A DNA stretch of 64,000 nt from the NCBI RefSeq assembly GCF_036013935.1, contig NZ_CP107902.1, forward strand, positions 9,767,001 through 9,831,000, given 5' to 3'. A model generated the notes under the pieces. The model saw only the letters and a program-made list of their open reading frames with translations. It ran no database searches and was not told the DNA's origin. How positions within the stretch are numbered: position 1 is the first letter of the stretch; each line of letters opens with the position of its first letter. The DNA is from Streptomyces sp. NBC_00461 (GTDB taxonomy: Bacteria > Actinomycetota > Actinomycetes > Streptomycetales > Streptomycetaceae). This document shows positions 56,277 to 64,000 of this stretch, one piece after another. The translations under genes were made by a program, and so were the position numbers.

Positions 56277-58469
56277 ATGTTCCGACGTATTGGCACCACG
56301 GTCGTCCGACATCCCGTCTGGACGATCGTGGCATGGCTGATCGCGGCGGTGGCGATCGTCGCCACCGCACCGAGTCTGCCCTCGAACAGTGACGAGAGCA
56401 GTTTCCTGCCCAAGAGTTACGAATCGATCAAAGCGGCGGATCTCCAGCAGAGGGCGTTCCCCAGCGCCTTCACGCCGTCCGCGATCGCGCTGTACCAGCG
56501 CAGTGACGGCGGCAAGCTGACCGCCGAGGACAAGCAGGACGTCGCCCGGATCACCACCGAGCTGGGCAAGAAGCACATCGACCAGGTGCAGAAGGTCGTC
56601 CCCGGCCAGCCGTCCAAGGACGGCAGGTATGACCTGACCCTGGTCCAGATGGACAGCAAGAACGCCGGCCAACCCAAGCAGGCGGATGCCGCCAAGGTGC
56701 TGCGCGACGACGCCAAGGAGCTGGCCAAGGGCACGAACCTGGACGTCAAACTGGGTGGCTCCGCCGCGCAGGCGCTCGACCAGCAGGATTCCTCCAAGCG
56801 TGGCGAGGCCCTGATCGGCATCGGCACGTTCGTGATCATCCTGGTCACCCTGCTGATCATCTTCAGGGCGCCGATCCTGGCCCTGCTGCCCCTGATCACC
56901 ATCGGCCTGGTGTCCGCGATCGCCAACGGGCTGATCGCGTACGCCACCAAGCTGTTCGACCTGCAGGCCAACAGCTCGATCTCGTCGATCCTGATCGTCG
57001 TGCTGTTCGGCGTGGGCACGGACTACTTCCTGTTCCTGATGTTCCGCTACCGAGAACGTCTGCGCGCCGGGGACGAACCCAAGTTGGCCATGGTGAACGC
57101 GGTCGGGCGCGTCGGTGAGGCCATCGCCTCGGCCGCCGGCGCGGTCATCATCGCCTTCCTCGCGCTCTCGCTGTCCACGCTGGGATTCCTCAAGCAGATG
57201 GGCCCGGCGCTGGCCATCGCGGTCACCGTCACGCTCATCGCGGGCCTGACTCTGATCCCGGCCGTCGTGTCGCTGATCGGGCCGAAGGTCTTCTGGCCCT
57301 CCAAGTCCTGGCAACGGGAGCCCGAGAACGCCCGGTTCGCCGCTCTCGGCCGTGGCGTGCAGCGCCGCCCGGCGCTGACCGCCGTGCTTTCCGGCCTCGT
57401 GCTGGTGGCGCTGTCGCTCGGCACCCTCGGCTACAAGGCCACGTTCGACCTGGCGTCCGGGTCCATGCCCAAGACCAAGGAGTCGATGGTCGTCCAGGAC
57501 GAGATGCAGAAGGCGTACTCGGCGGGCGCGGCCGCGCCCACCGACGTCTATCTCTCCAGCACCGACGGCAAGCCGCTCGACAAGAGCGCCTTCACCGCGT
57601 ACGCCCAGAAACTCGGGGCCGTGGACGGTGTCGCGAGCGCCCGTATGAGCCAGGTGAACAAGGACGGCACCACCGCCGACTTCACCGTCACCCTCAAGTA
57701 CGAGGCGTCTACGGACAAGGCGATCGACGCGGTGGGCAGGGTGCGCGACGTCGCGCATTCCGACGCGCCTGACGGCACCGAAGCCCTCGTTGGCGGTATG
57801 TCCTCGATCTACAAGGACATCGACACCGCGGTCAACCACGACTACCGGACCGTGTTCCCCGTCGCCGCCTTGCTGATCATGCTGATTCTGGGGCTGCTGC
57901 TGCGCAGTGTGGTCGCGCCCTGGTATCTGATCGCCTCGGTGGGTCTCGGCTTCGGTGCGACTCTCGGCGCCACCGTGTGGATCTTCCAGGAAGGACAGGG
58001 ACACTCGGGGCTGATGTTCATGCTCCCCGTGATCATGTATCTGTTCGTGGTCGCCATCGGCACCGACTACAACATCCTCATGATCGCCCGGCTCCGCGAG
58101 GAGGCACGCGAGGGCCGAGATCCGCGCGAGGCGGCCGGGATGGCGCTCAAGTACGCGGGTCCCACCGTGGCCGCGGCCGGTTTCATCCTGGCGGCGACCT
58201 TCGCCACGATGATGCTGGCGGGCAACGCGCTGCTCACGGAGATGGGTTTCGCGGTCTCCTTCGGCATCGCCGTCGCCGCCTTCGTGATGGCGATGTTCTT
58301 CACGCCCAGCCTGACCGCCCTGATCGGCCATGCGGCGTGGTGGCCGGGCCACGGCGACCGCGCGCAGGGACCGAGCGCCGAAGCGGGTCCCGGTTCCGTC
58401 GATGCCGGGACGCACTCGGGCGGAGGCCGGGGCGCGGCAGTACAGGACCCGGCGGGACGCCGGAACTAG
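56277..58469 (+). CDS. MMPL-family (RND) transporter
   Basis: 730 residues with 12 expected membrane helices in two halves, each with a large periplasmic loop. RND/MMPL hallmarks are the GTDY motifs of TM4 and TM10: FGVGTDYFLFLMFRYRER and VAIGTDYNILMIARLREE. Such Streptomyces proteins export lipids or antibiotics using the proton gradient. ATG 56277 follows CAGGAGGACC-like SD. The C-terminal 50 residues are Gly/Ala-rich. A strong hairpin at 58507-58537 follows. Confidence 0.94.
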   Translation: MFRRIGTTVVRHPVWTIVAWLIAAVAIVATAPSLPSNSDESSFLPKSYESIKAADLQQRAFPSAFTPSAIALYQRSDGGKLTAEDKQDVARITTELGKKHIDQVQKVVPGQPSKDGRYDLTLVQMDSKNAGQPKQADAAKVLRDDAKELAKGTNLDVKLGGSAAQALDQQDSSKRGEALIGIGTFVIILVTLLIIFRAPILALLPLITIGLVSAIANGLIAYATKLFDLQANSSISSILIVVLFGVGTDYFLFLMFRYRERLRAGDEPKLAMVNAVGRVGEAIASAAGAVIIAFLALSLSTLGFLKQMGPALAIAVTVTLIAGLTLIPAVVSLIGPKVFWPSKSWQREPENARFAALGRGVQRRPALTAVLSGLVLVALSLGTLGYKATFDLASGSMPKTKESMVVQDEMQKAYSAGAAAPTDVYLSSTDGKPLDKSAFTAYAQKLGAVDGVASARMSQVNKDGTTADFTVTLKYEASTDKAIDAVGRVRDVAHSDAPDGTEALVGGMSSIYKDIDTAVNHDYRTVFPVAALLIMLILGLLLRSVVAPWYLIASVGLGFGATLGATVWIFQEGQGHSGLMFMLPVIMYLFVVAIGTDYNILMIARLREEAREGRDPREAAGMALKYAGPTVAAAGFILAATFATMMLAGNALLTEMGFAVSFGIAVAAFVMAMFFTPSLTALIGHAAWWPGHGDRAQGPSAEAGPGSVDAGTHSGGGRGAAVQDPAGRRN

Positions 58470-58506
58470 TGGCAACGAATGCCATGTGACGGCATGTGAC
58501 GACAGG

Positions 58507-58537
58507 TGTCTGCCGGGCCCGGACGGCCCGGCAGACA
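58507..58537 (+). terminator. Terminator hairpin after the MMPL gene
   Basis: Perfect 13-bp stem (58507-58519 with 58525-58537, 5-nt loop) starting 38 bp after the MMPL stop. Confidence 0.8.
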
Positions 58538-59177
58538 GCGTCGGCGCCCATCGAGCCGTCGGAGTCCACCATGCATGATGCCTGCTGTGCGACCGCAAGG
58601 CCTGCTGGTCCCCCACGTCCAGCGCCGAGGCGTCCTCGGGCGGTCAGGCGGGCGGGAGCGCATGAGCGACCGGCTCCGCGGGGCCTGACTTCGCTGTGAC
58701 CGGACGCGGTCGGGGCTGCGAGCGGACCGGGCGGCGGAGTGTGAGTGGCGGCCACCGGCCGCTCGCGATGCGGTCGATGTGCGCGTCGATGAGTGCGTCG
58801 GTGAGCGCACGTGCCGCGGAGTCGTCCGGGTCCGGCCTCGACCGCAAGCCGGCGTGTTCGTCGATCGAGCGGCGTGCGACGCGGCCCGGCCGGCCGCTGG
58901 AGGAGGGCTCCCTGACGGCAAGGGGGCCTTCGGAAACGCAACCTGCCCCGTCGCCCGGCCCAGGCGAGTCAGCCCCGCAGAGCGGTGGAGGGGTCCGGCC
59001 CCGTCCCTTCGTCAGTCCCCGCGCCCGTTCCCGTGATCGGGGGCACCGGTGTCTCGACGGTGAGGGCCGACGAACTGCCCCTGGATGTCGGTGAACAGTA
59101 CGCCGATGAGCGCGCCCCACCAGGCGGCTGCCATGCCGCGCCAACGCCCCCGCGAGGATGGATCGATGAATCCTCGA
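58538..59177. other. 640-bp region without a supported gene
   Basis: Open frames exist on both strands because of the high GC content, but none combines a start, a ribosome site and natural composition. Minus-strand 59012-59134 could encode a 40-residue peptide starting MAAAWWGALIGVLF; minus-strand 58644-58930 has protein-like composition (ALTDALIDAHIDRIASGRWP) but no start codon. This may hold remnants of former genes. Confidence 0.5.
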
Positions 59178-59756
59178 TCACTCGTCTTCGGTCGGGGTGT
59201 CCTCCGGTTCGGCGTCGGGACCCTGGGCCCGCACCCGCTGGACATGTTCGAGGGAGTCCCGCAGCTCGGTGAGCCAGTCGTCGGTGTGGCGCTGGACCAG
59301 GCGGACGCACCAGGCGAGGGCGTCGCTGCGGCTGCGGGCGACACCACCGGCGATCAGGGTGTCGAGGACCTGTCGCTCGGGCTGGCGCAGCCGGGTCATC
59401 ACGGGCGCGGCGACATGGGTGAACAGGGCGCGCTCGCCGCCGCACTCCACACCCCAGGAGACCTTCCGGCGGAACTGGTGTTCGGCCTCGCGGGCCACCT
59501 CGACGCGTGCCTCACGCGTGCGATCCCGGAACTCCTGGATCCGGCCCTGTACCGCCGACTCCCGCTCGGCGTCCGAGGCGCCCTCGGCGAGCCGGGGTTC
59601 GGGGATGCGGCCGATCACGGTGATCTCCTCGCGGTCGACCGTGAGCTCGGCCAACTCCTCGAAGAGGTCCTCGGGGACGCGGCCGGCGAACCAGCCGCGC
59701 AGCTTCTCCTGCTGCTCCGTCGTAATCATGTAATGACGATTACGCGACTCGTTCAT
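59178..59756 (-). CDS. Hypothetical protein with possible C-terminal ribbon-helix-helix
   Basis: 192 residues from ATG 59756 or 183 from ATG 59729; neither has a good ribosome site. Residues ~20-100 are acidic and helical (LRGWFAGRVPEDLFEELAEL; REARVEVAREAEHQF). The C-terminal part reads QVLDTLIAGGVARSRSDALA then WCVRLVQRH, which resembles the helix-turn-helix portion of ribbon-helix-helix proteins. The ~CGTAATC/GATTACG dyad at 59721-59744 overlaps the start, consistent with autoregulation. No known function. Confidence 0.75.
   Translation of the reverse strand: MNESRNRHYMITTEQQEKLRGWFAGRVPEDLFEELAELTVDREEITVIGRIPEPRLAEGASDAERESAVQGRIQEFRDRTREARVEVAREAEHQFRRKVSWGVECGGERALFTHVAAPVMTRLRQPERQVLDTLIAGGVARSRSDALAWCVRLVQRHTDDWLTELRDSLEHVQRVRAQGPDAEPEDTPTEDE
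59721..59744. promoter_or_regulatory. Dyad overlapping the start of the possible RHH gene
   Basis: CGTAATC (59721-59727) and GATTACG (59738-59744), perfect 7-bp arms 10 bp apart, spanning the 5' end of the gene at 59178-59756. It may be an operator for that protein or part of a leaderless start region. Confidence 0.45.
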
Positions 59757-60054
59757 GAACGCAAGGGGTCGCGGGGGAGTCAGCCGACAGCTCAACCGGA
59801 ATGTTTCAGGCCTATTAACGAAGCGCTGTAAACCGGCCACTTGGCTGCTTCGGGCGATCAAGAACCGCTCAGTTCCGGGGTTTGAACGATCGAATTCCGT
59901 GACTTCGCGCCACTGTTTCAACACGCAAGGTTACTGAAACGCGTGGGGTCGACGTGTGTTTCCGCCGTGGACTCGGCAGACTCGCGCTCGCCGGTCCGGC
60001 ACCAACCCTTGAACGGTCCGGTACACCCTCGAATCCAGCGGAAGGATGCACACA
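59757..60054. other. Divergent region between the possible RHH gene and the SSI gene
   Basis: 298 bp, relatively AT-rich for this genome. It includes GTTTCA (59915-59920) / TGAAAC (59935-59940) inverted repeat and several TTGAAC-like hexamers, consistent with promoters for both flanking genes; no exact promoter is called. No gene seen. Confidence 0.5.
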
Positions 60055-60489
60055 ATGCGGAACACCGCGCGCTGGGCAGCAACCCTCGCCCTCACCGCCA
60101 CCGCCGTCTGCGGCCCCCTCACCGGAGCCGCCCTCGCCACCCCGGACGCCGCCCCCGCCTCGCTCTACGCCCCCTCGGCCCTGGTGCTCACGATCGGCCA
60201 CGGCGACAGCGCCGCTGTCGCGACTCCGATGCGCGCCGTCACCCTGACCTGCGCGCCGAAGGCCTCCGGCACCCACCCGGCAGCCGCCCAGGCGTGCGCC
60301 GAACTGCGCGGCACCACCGGTGACTTCGACGCCCTGACGGCGAGAACCGACGTGCTGTGTACCAAGCAGTACGACCCCCTCGTGGTCACCATCGACGGGG
60401 TCTGGCAGGGCAAGCGCGTCTCCTACGAGCGGACCTTCGGCAACGAGTGCGTGAAGAACTCCTACGGGACCAGCGTCTTCGCGTTCTAG
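60055..60489 (+). CDS. Streptomyces subtilisin inhibitor (SSI) family protease inhibitor
   Basis: 144 residues. ATG 60055 is chosen because GGAAGG lies 9 nt upstream and abuts the other ATG at 60046. A Sec signal (~32 aa, ending around AALA) precedes the mature SSI fold: [30 protein letters not shown], disulfide cysteines, and the C-terminal [31 protein letters not shown]. The reactive-site loop reads VLCTKQYDP where SSI has VMCPMVYDP, so P1 is Lys104 rather than Met, predicting inhibition of trypsin-like proteases as well. Confidence 0.96.
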   Translation: MRNTARWAATLALTATAVCGPLTGAALATPDAAPASLYAPSALVLTIGHGDSAAVATPMRAVTLTCAPKASGTHPAAAQACAELRGTTGDFDALTARTDVLCTKQYDPLVVTIDGVWQGKRVSYERTFGNECVKNSYGTSVFAF

Positions 60490-60867
60490 GACCGGGATCG
60501 CGGAGCCCTCGCGCGCACAGGAAGTGGCCCGCAAGGTGGGGAGTGCGAGTCCCTGTCGCGAGGTACCCGGCGATCTCGCACCGGGAGTCGGTCGGGCGGA
60601 GTGGGGCCGCCCGCCGACTCCTGGGATCACCTCCGCCCCTCCCCGGGAACCCCGGGGAGGGGCGGAAAGCGTCCCCGCAGTCCCGCGCCGCCCAGCGGCG
60701 GTGGAGGCCGGGCCGCGTCGGAGACGATGCGCGGCCGACCGCCGCGCTCCCTGGCCCGCGCCCCGGCCGGGCACGGCGCGCAGGCCCGAACACTGCCTTT
60801 TACGTGTACGGGCATGAGCGGAGCGCGGTATGCGCCGTGCGTTCGGTGAGATCCCGGCTGTGACCGC
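60490..60867. other. 378-bp region between SSI gene and the 56-aa gene
   Basis: No supported gene. Its main feature is the 16-bp perfect hairpin at 60632-60666; the rest is GC-rich with shorter dyads (for example around 60690-60740). Confidence 0.5.
60632..60666. terminator. 16-bp perfect hairpin, probable bidirectional terminator
   Basis: Arms 60632-60647 and 60651-60666 are exact complements with a 3-nt loop. It lies between the convergent SSI gene (+) and the 56-aa gene (-), the expected place for a shared terminator. Confidence 0.8.
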
Positions 60868-61038
60868 TCAGTCGCCCTCGGACTTCTCCTGGGCCTGGGC
60901 GTCGGGGGTGATCGCGTCCGCGGCCTCGCCCCTGCGGCGCTGCTCGTCGGCGGCCTCACGGGTGCGGGTCTCGGCGCCCTCGATCTCGCGCAGAATTTCT
61001 TCCCCGGCCGTTTCGGGGTGCTTCTTGTCGTCGGACAC
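60868..61038 (-). CDS. Small acidic/charged protein, 56 aa
   Basis: 56 residues from GTG 61038, with GGAGGTGG 5 nt upstream, an excellent ribosome site. The sequence is almost entirely charged and polar (MSDDKKHPETAGEEILREIE ... REAADEQRRRGEAAD ... EKSEGD), low in hydrophobic residues and probably disordered or helical. No family recognised. It begins 28 bp downstream of the Ppx/GppA gene stop on the same strand, so it may be cotranscribed. Confidence 0.75.
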   Translation of the reverse strand: MSDDKKHPETAGEEILREIEGAETRTREAADEQRRRGEAADAITPDAQAQEKSEGD

Positions 61039-61066
61039 GGCGTCCACCTCCGTTCAGGCCGTCGGT

Positions 61067-62074
61067 TCAGCTCCCCACAGCCGCTACGCGCAGGGGGACC
61101 GGGTCCGGGGGAGCGGGTGCCTCGTCGAGGCGGTTGACCTCGGCCCACCAGGACGCTCCGTCCTCGATGTGGCGCAGCAGGACACCCTCACGGATCGCCC
61201 ATGGGCAGATGGTGACGGTCGTGAGCCCGGTCAGTTTCATGGCGGTGTGCGCGACCAGCGCGCCCGCCAGGCTCTGCTGGGCGCGCGGCGCGGAGATGCC
61301 GGGCAGCCGACTGCGTTCGACGGCGGACACGACCGACAGCCGGTCGATCGCCAGCCGCAGGTCCGAACGCTGCAACTGCCGGTCCACGAACGGGCCGCGG
61401 CGCCCGGGTGCCGCCCCGCACAACCGCCCCAGCTGCTGGAACGTGCGGGAGGTGACCACCGCCGTACGCGGCCCCTCCCAGCGGATCCGCGACGCGACGT
61501 CCCGCAACTGGTGCCGGACCTTGCGCCGCAGCGCCCGCACCTGCTCCGGCAGGGGCGGGTCCTCACCCTGGAAGAACTCATGGGTCAGCCGTCCCGCACC
61601 GAGTGGCAGCGAGGCCACGAAGTCCGGCACCCGGCCCCGCCCGAAGGCCACTTCGAAGGAGCCGCCGCCGATGTCCATCAGTGCGAGGGGCCCCGACCGC
61701 CAGCCCATCCAGCGTCGCGCCCCGAGGAACGTCAGTTCGGCCTCGACCTCGCCCGGGAGCGTGCACAGGCCCACTCCGGTCCGTGACCGGACGGCGCGCA
61801 GCACCTGTTGGCGGTTGGGGGCACTGCGCACCACCGCGGTCGCGAAGGCCAGCGGACCGGCCGCACCCCAGCGGGCCGCCGTCCGGCTCGCCTCGGCGAC
61901 GGCCCCGACGAGCTGCTCGACGGCCTCCTCGGGGATGTCGCTCCCAGGCGTCACCTGCTCCGACAGCCGCAGGCGCCACTTGGCGGTGTGCACGGGTAAT
62001 GGCACCCCGTCCGCCGCGTCCGCCACCACCAGGCGGACGGTGTTCGACCCCACATCCAGCACACTGATTCGCAT
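61067..62074 (-). CDS. Ppx/GppA family exopolyphosphatase
   Basis: 335 residues of the ASKHA fold: phosphate-1 motif SVLDVGSNTVRLVVADA, catalytic Glu region LPGEVEAELTF, phosphate-2 LMDIGGGSFEVAFG. The protein is the short, ~310-340 aa actinobacterial type without the C-terminal HD domain. It should hydrolyse polyphosphate or pppGpp. ATG 62074 is at the conserved N-terminus. It is followed by the 56-aa gene and preceded by the methyltransferase-like gene (39 bp). Confidence 0.93.
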   Translation of the reverse strand: MRISVLDVGSNTVRLVVADAADGVPLPVHTAKWRLRLSEQVTPGSDIPEEAVEQLVGAVAEASRTAARWGAAGPLAFATAVVRSAPNRQQVLRAVRSRTGVGLCTLPGEVEAELTFLGARRWMGWRSGPLALMDIGGGSFEVAFGRGRVPDFVASLPLGAGRLTHEFFQGEDPPLPEQVRALRRKVRHQLRDVASRIRWEGPRTAVVTSRTFQQLGRLCGAAPGRRGPFVDRQLQRSDLRLAIDRLSVVSAVERSRLPGISAPRAQQSLAGALVAHTAMKLTGLTTVTICPWAIREGVLLRHIEDGASWWAEVNRLDEAPAPPDPVPLRVAAVGS

Positions 62075-62113
62075 GGGCCGGACGTACCCAGTTTTCGACC
62101 ACCCGAACGTTCG

Positions 62114-62608
62114 TCAGTCGTCGCGCCAGGGCGTCAGCCGCGGCCGCCACCCCGGTACCCCCTGCCGGTAGCGCACATAGCCGGCGCCGAACCGGCGGGT
62201 CAGCGCCGGTTCCTCGTACCCCTTCGCGAACGCCCACATGGCCACGCCGGCACAGGCTCCGTACGCGAACAGGACCGGCCGGGCGAGCAGCAGGCCCTGG
62301 CCGGTGATCGCCGCGATCACGGCGACGTACATCGGATTGCGCAGGTAGCGGTACAGCCCGCCCACGACCAGATGCTCGGGGGGTGCGACCGGCGCCGGGG
62401 TGCCCAGGCCCTCGACCACGAAGCGCACATAGGCGGACAGCAGGACGACCGCGCCCGCGATCAGCGGGACCAGGCCGGCCGCGCGAAGGGCAGGCCACCA
62501 GTCGCCGGACCGCCATCCGGTCAGCCACCAGGGCAGCAGCACGACCACGGTGCCGGGCGCGACGAACAGGAAGACCGTGCTGCCGAGGGCCGCCACCTCT
62601 TTGCGCAT
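62114..62608 (-). CDS. Isoprenylcysteine carboxylmethyltransferase-like membrane protein
   Basis: 164 residues with four to five membrane helices. The C-terminal PEMT/ICMT signature is GGLYRYLRNPMYVAVIAAITGQGLLL followed by EEPALTRRFGAGYVRYRQ. This pattern binds S-adenosylmethionine in the methyltransferase family; the substrate of bacterial members is unknown. ATG 62608 begins MRKEVAALGS. It lies 83 bp downstream of the MFS gene on the same strand. Confidence 0.9.
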   Translation of the reverse strand: MRKEVAALGSTVFLFVAPGTVVVLLPWWLTGWRSGDWWPALRAAGLVPLIAGAVVLLSAYVRFVVEGLGTPAPVAPPEHLVVGGLYRYLRNPMYVAVIAAITGQGLLLARPVLFAYGACAGVAMWAFAKGYEEPALTRRFGAGYVRYRQGVPGWRPRLTPWRDD

Positions 62609-62691
62609 ACGACCACCATGGCAGCGCGGAGGGGCCGCCGTCTCCCTGCGGACGGCGGCCCCTCGGACCTGTGCGGCTCGGACCGGAACGG

Positions 62692-64000
62692 TCACATGTG
62701 GACGACCGGTGCGGCGTCCGCGTCCTGCTCGGGCACACCGCGCCGGAAGAGCAGGAAGGCGATCACGGCGCCGGCGGCGAACAGGCCCGCCGACCACCAG
62801 AAGGCGGTGGTGTAGCTCTCGATCGTCGCCCGGGCCTGCACCAGCTTGCTCGTCGCGTCCTTGCCGGCCAGGTAGTCGGTCGCGGCGCTCGCCGCCAGGG
62901 TGTTCAGCAGCGCTGTGCCGATCGAACCGCCGACCTGCTGCATCGCGTTGACCGTGGCGGAGGCGACGCCCGCGTCCTCGGCGGCCACCCCGCCCGTGGC
63001 CAGCTGCATCGCCGGCGGCATCACGAGGCCGAGGCCGAGACCGGTCACGATCAGCTGCGGCAGCACCGCGCTGACGTAGCCGGAGCCGACGCCGATCCCG
63101 GTCAGCCAGGCCATGCCGACCGCGGAGATCGCGAAGCCCAGCGGGACGACCACCTTCGGCCCGATCCGCGGCACCAGGAGCGTGGTGCCGAGCTGTGCCG
63201 CCACCATCAGCGCACCGACCATCGGCAGGAACGCCACGCCGGTCTTCGTCGGGCTGAAGCCCAGGTTCAGCTGCAGGTAGTAGGTGAGGAAGAGGAAGAC
63301 GCCGAACATGCCGCCGCCGGAGATCAGCACGGCCAGGAACGAGGCCGCGCGGTTGCGGTCCAGCAGGATGCGCAGCGGCAGCAGGGGGTGGGCGGTACGG
63401 GTCTGCCACCAGGCGAAGGCGGCCAGCAGCACACCACCGGCGATCAGGAAGCCCCAGGTCAGGGCCGAACCCCAGTCGTGCGTCTCGGCGTTGGAGAAGC
63501 CGTAGACGAGGGAGAACAGACCGGCGGCGACGAGCACCGTGCCGGGTACGTCCAGCTTCGAGTTCTCGGCGTCGCGGTGGTTGGTCAGCAGCAGCCAGCC
63601 GCCCGCGAAGGCGACGACGGCGATCGCCACGTTCACATACAGCGTCCAGCGCCAGTCGAACGCGTCGGTCAGCACACCGCCGAGCAGCAGGCCCACCGCA
63701 CCACCGGCGCCGGCGATGGCGCCGTAGACGCTGAACGCCCTGGCGCGCTCACGGGCGTCGGTGAAGGTGGTGTTGAGGAGGGAGAGCGCGGCCGGTGCCA
63801 GCAGCGCGCCGAAGGCACCCTGCAGGGCACGAGCGGTGACCAGCATGCCGAAGCCGTTCGCTGCACCGCCGAGCGCGGAGACCGCGGCGAAGCCGACCAC
63901 ACCGACCAGGAAGGCCGTCTTGCGGCCGAACAGGTCGGCTATACGGCCGCCGAGCAGAAGCAGGGAGGCGAACGCCAGCGCGTACGCGGTGACGATCCAC
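62692..64000 (-). CDS. MFS transporter, DHA2/EmrB-QacA type (5' end outside window)
   Basis: The frame runs open into the window end, so the N-terminus is missing; 435 residues are present. It has the DHA2 features: GRIADLFGRKTAFLVG (motif A), LVTARALQGAFGALLAPAAL and the TM5 motif C-like GAIAGAGGAVGLLLGGVLTD, and roughly 12 of the expected 14 helices. Probably a proton-driven drug exporter. C-terminus ends DADAAPVVHM. Confidence 0.93.
   Translation of the reverse strand, partial: WIVTAYALAFASLLLLGGRIADLFGRKTAFLVGVVGFAAVSALGGAANGFGMLVTARALQGAFGALLAPAALSLLNTTFTDARERARAFSVYGAIAGAGGAVGLLLGGVLTDAFDWRWTLYVNVAIAVVAFAGGWLLLTNHRDAENSKLDVPGTVLVAAGLFSLVYGFSNAETHDWGSALTWGFLIAGGVLLAAFAWWQTRTAHPLLPLRILLDRNRAASFLAVLISGGGMFGVFLFLTYYLQLNLGFSPTKTGVAFLPMVGALMVAAQLGTTLLVPRIGPKVVVPLGFAISAVGMAWLTGIGVGSGYVSAVLPQLIVTGLGLGLVMPPAMQLATGGVAAEDAGVASATVNAMQQVGGSIGTALLNTLAASAATDYLAGKDATSKLVQARATIESYTTAFWWSAGLFAAGAVIAFLLFRRGVPEQDADAAPVVHM

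Noticed and set aside
56154..58616. 820-aa minus-strand frame opposite the MMPL gene
   Set aside because: Antisense shadow; extremely Gln/Asp/His-rich low-complexity product.
59012..59134. 40-aa minus-strand peptide MAAAWWGALIGVLF...
   Set aside because: No ribosome site and no recognised family; left as part of an unassigned region.
58644..59144. Minus-strand frame with the segment ALTDALIDAHIDRIASGRWP
   Set aside because: The protein-like half has no ATG/GTG/TTG start nearby; the only ATG is far upstream in non-protein-like sequence.

Overview
The window is chromosomal DNA of a Streptomyces or very close relative. GC content is very high, third codon positions are strongly G/C-biased, GTG starts and 4-bp GTGA/ATGA overlaps are frequent, and the gene families are typical of the genus: WhiB, SSI protease inhibitor, DUF4032, DUF5133, DUF1206, several GHKL anti-sigma kinases and two SigB-type sigma factors. 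No rRNA, tRNA, CRISPR array, transposase or integrase was seen. The order of genes recalls, from memory, the distal arm of the S. coelicolor chromosome that carries sigM- and sigG-like genes and a second GlgE cluster; this was not checked against a database.

Layout. 1-4.5 kb: a receiver / glutaredoxin-like / thioredoxin-reductase-like fusion cut by the window edge, a tandem universal stress protein, a DUF4032 kinase-like protein and an MBL hydrolase. 4.5-12 kb: an AlkB-like dioxygenase divergent from a TetR regulator and an FAD dehydrogenase, then a FadR regulator / lipid-binding-like protein / GMC oxidoreductase operon, and DUF488. 12-17 kb: secreted M1 peptidase, L,D-transpeptidase lipoprotein and an OmpR-type two-component system. 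17-22 kb: WhiB, saccharopine-dehydrogenase-like enzyme, TetR, MFS exporter and a cNMP-binding protein.

22-34 kb is rich in regulators: a GHKL kinase, a SigB-type sigma factor, DUF5133, ANTAR-GAF, DUF1206 and a hypothetical protein in one run, then FUSC, NDH-2, a STAS antagonist, two more GHKL kinases and an acyl-CoA ligase. 34-46 kb holds a YbdK-type ligase and the complete GlgE alpha-glucan pathway (glgE-treS-maltokinase-glgB) on the minus strand, preceded by a second DUF5133 gene and divergent from a degenerate GHKL protein with glgX. 46-51 kb: VOC protein, ANTAR protein, second SigB-type sigma factor, and a MarR-controlled drug ABC exporter. 51-64 kb: a HemC paralogue, MFS exporter with divergent regulator, TOPRIM protein, flavin reductase, MMPL transporter, possible RHH protein, SSI inhibitor, a 56-aa acidic protein, Ppx/GppA phosphatase, an isoprenylcysteine-methyltransferase-like membrane protein and a second MFS exporter cut by the edge.

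How it fits together. The central 22-48 kb looks like a stress and carbon-storage island. Two alternative sigma factors, a STAS antagonist and four GHKL-type proteins (one apparently kinase-dead) surround the trehalose-to-alpha-glucan pathway. By eye, GNNT-N15/16-GGGYAW elements of SigB type lie in front of both sigma genes, the STAS gene and a GHKL gene, suggesting a self-reinforcing partner-switching network. These regulatory statements are inference from motif reading.
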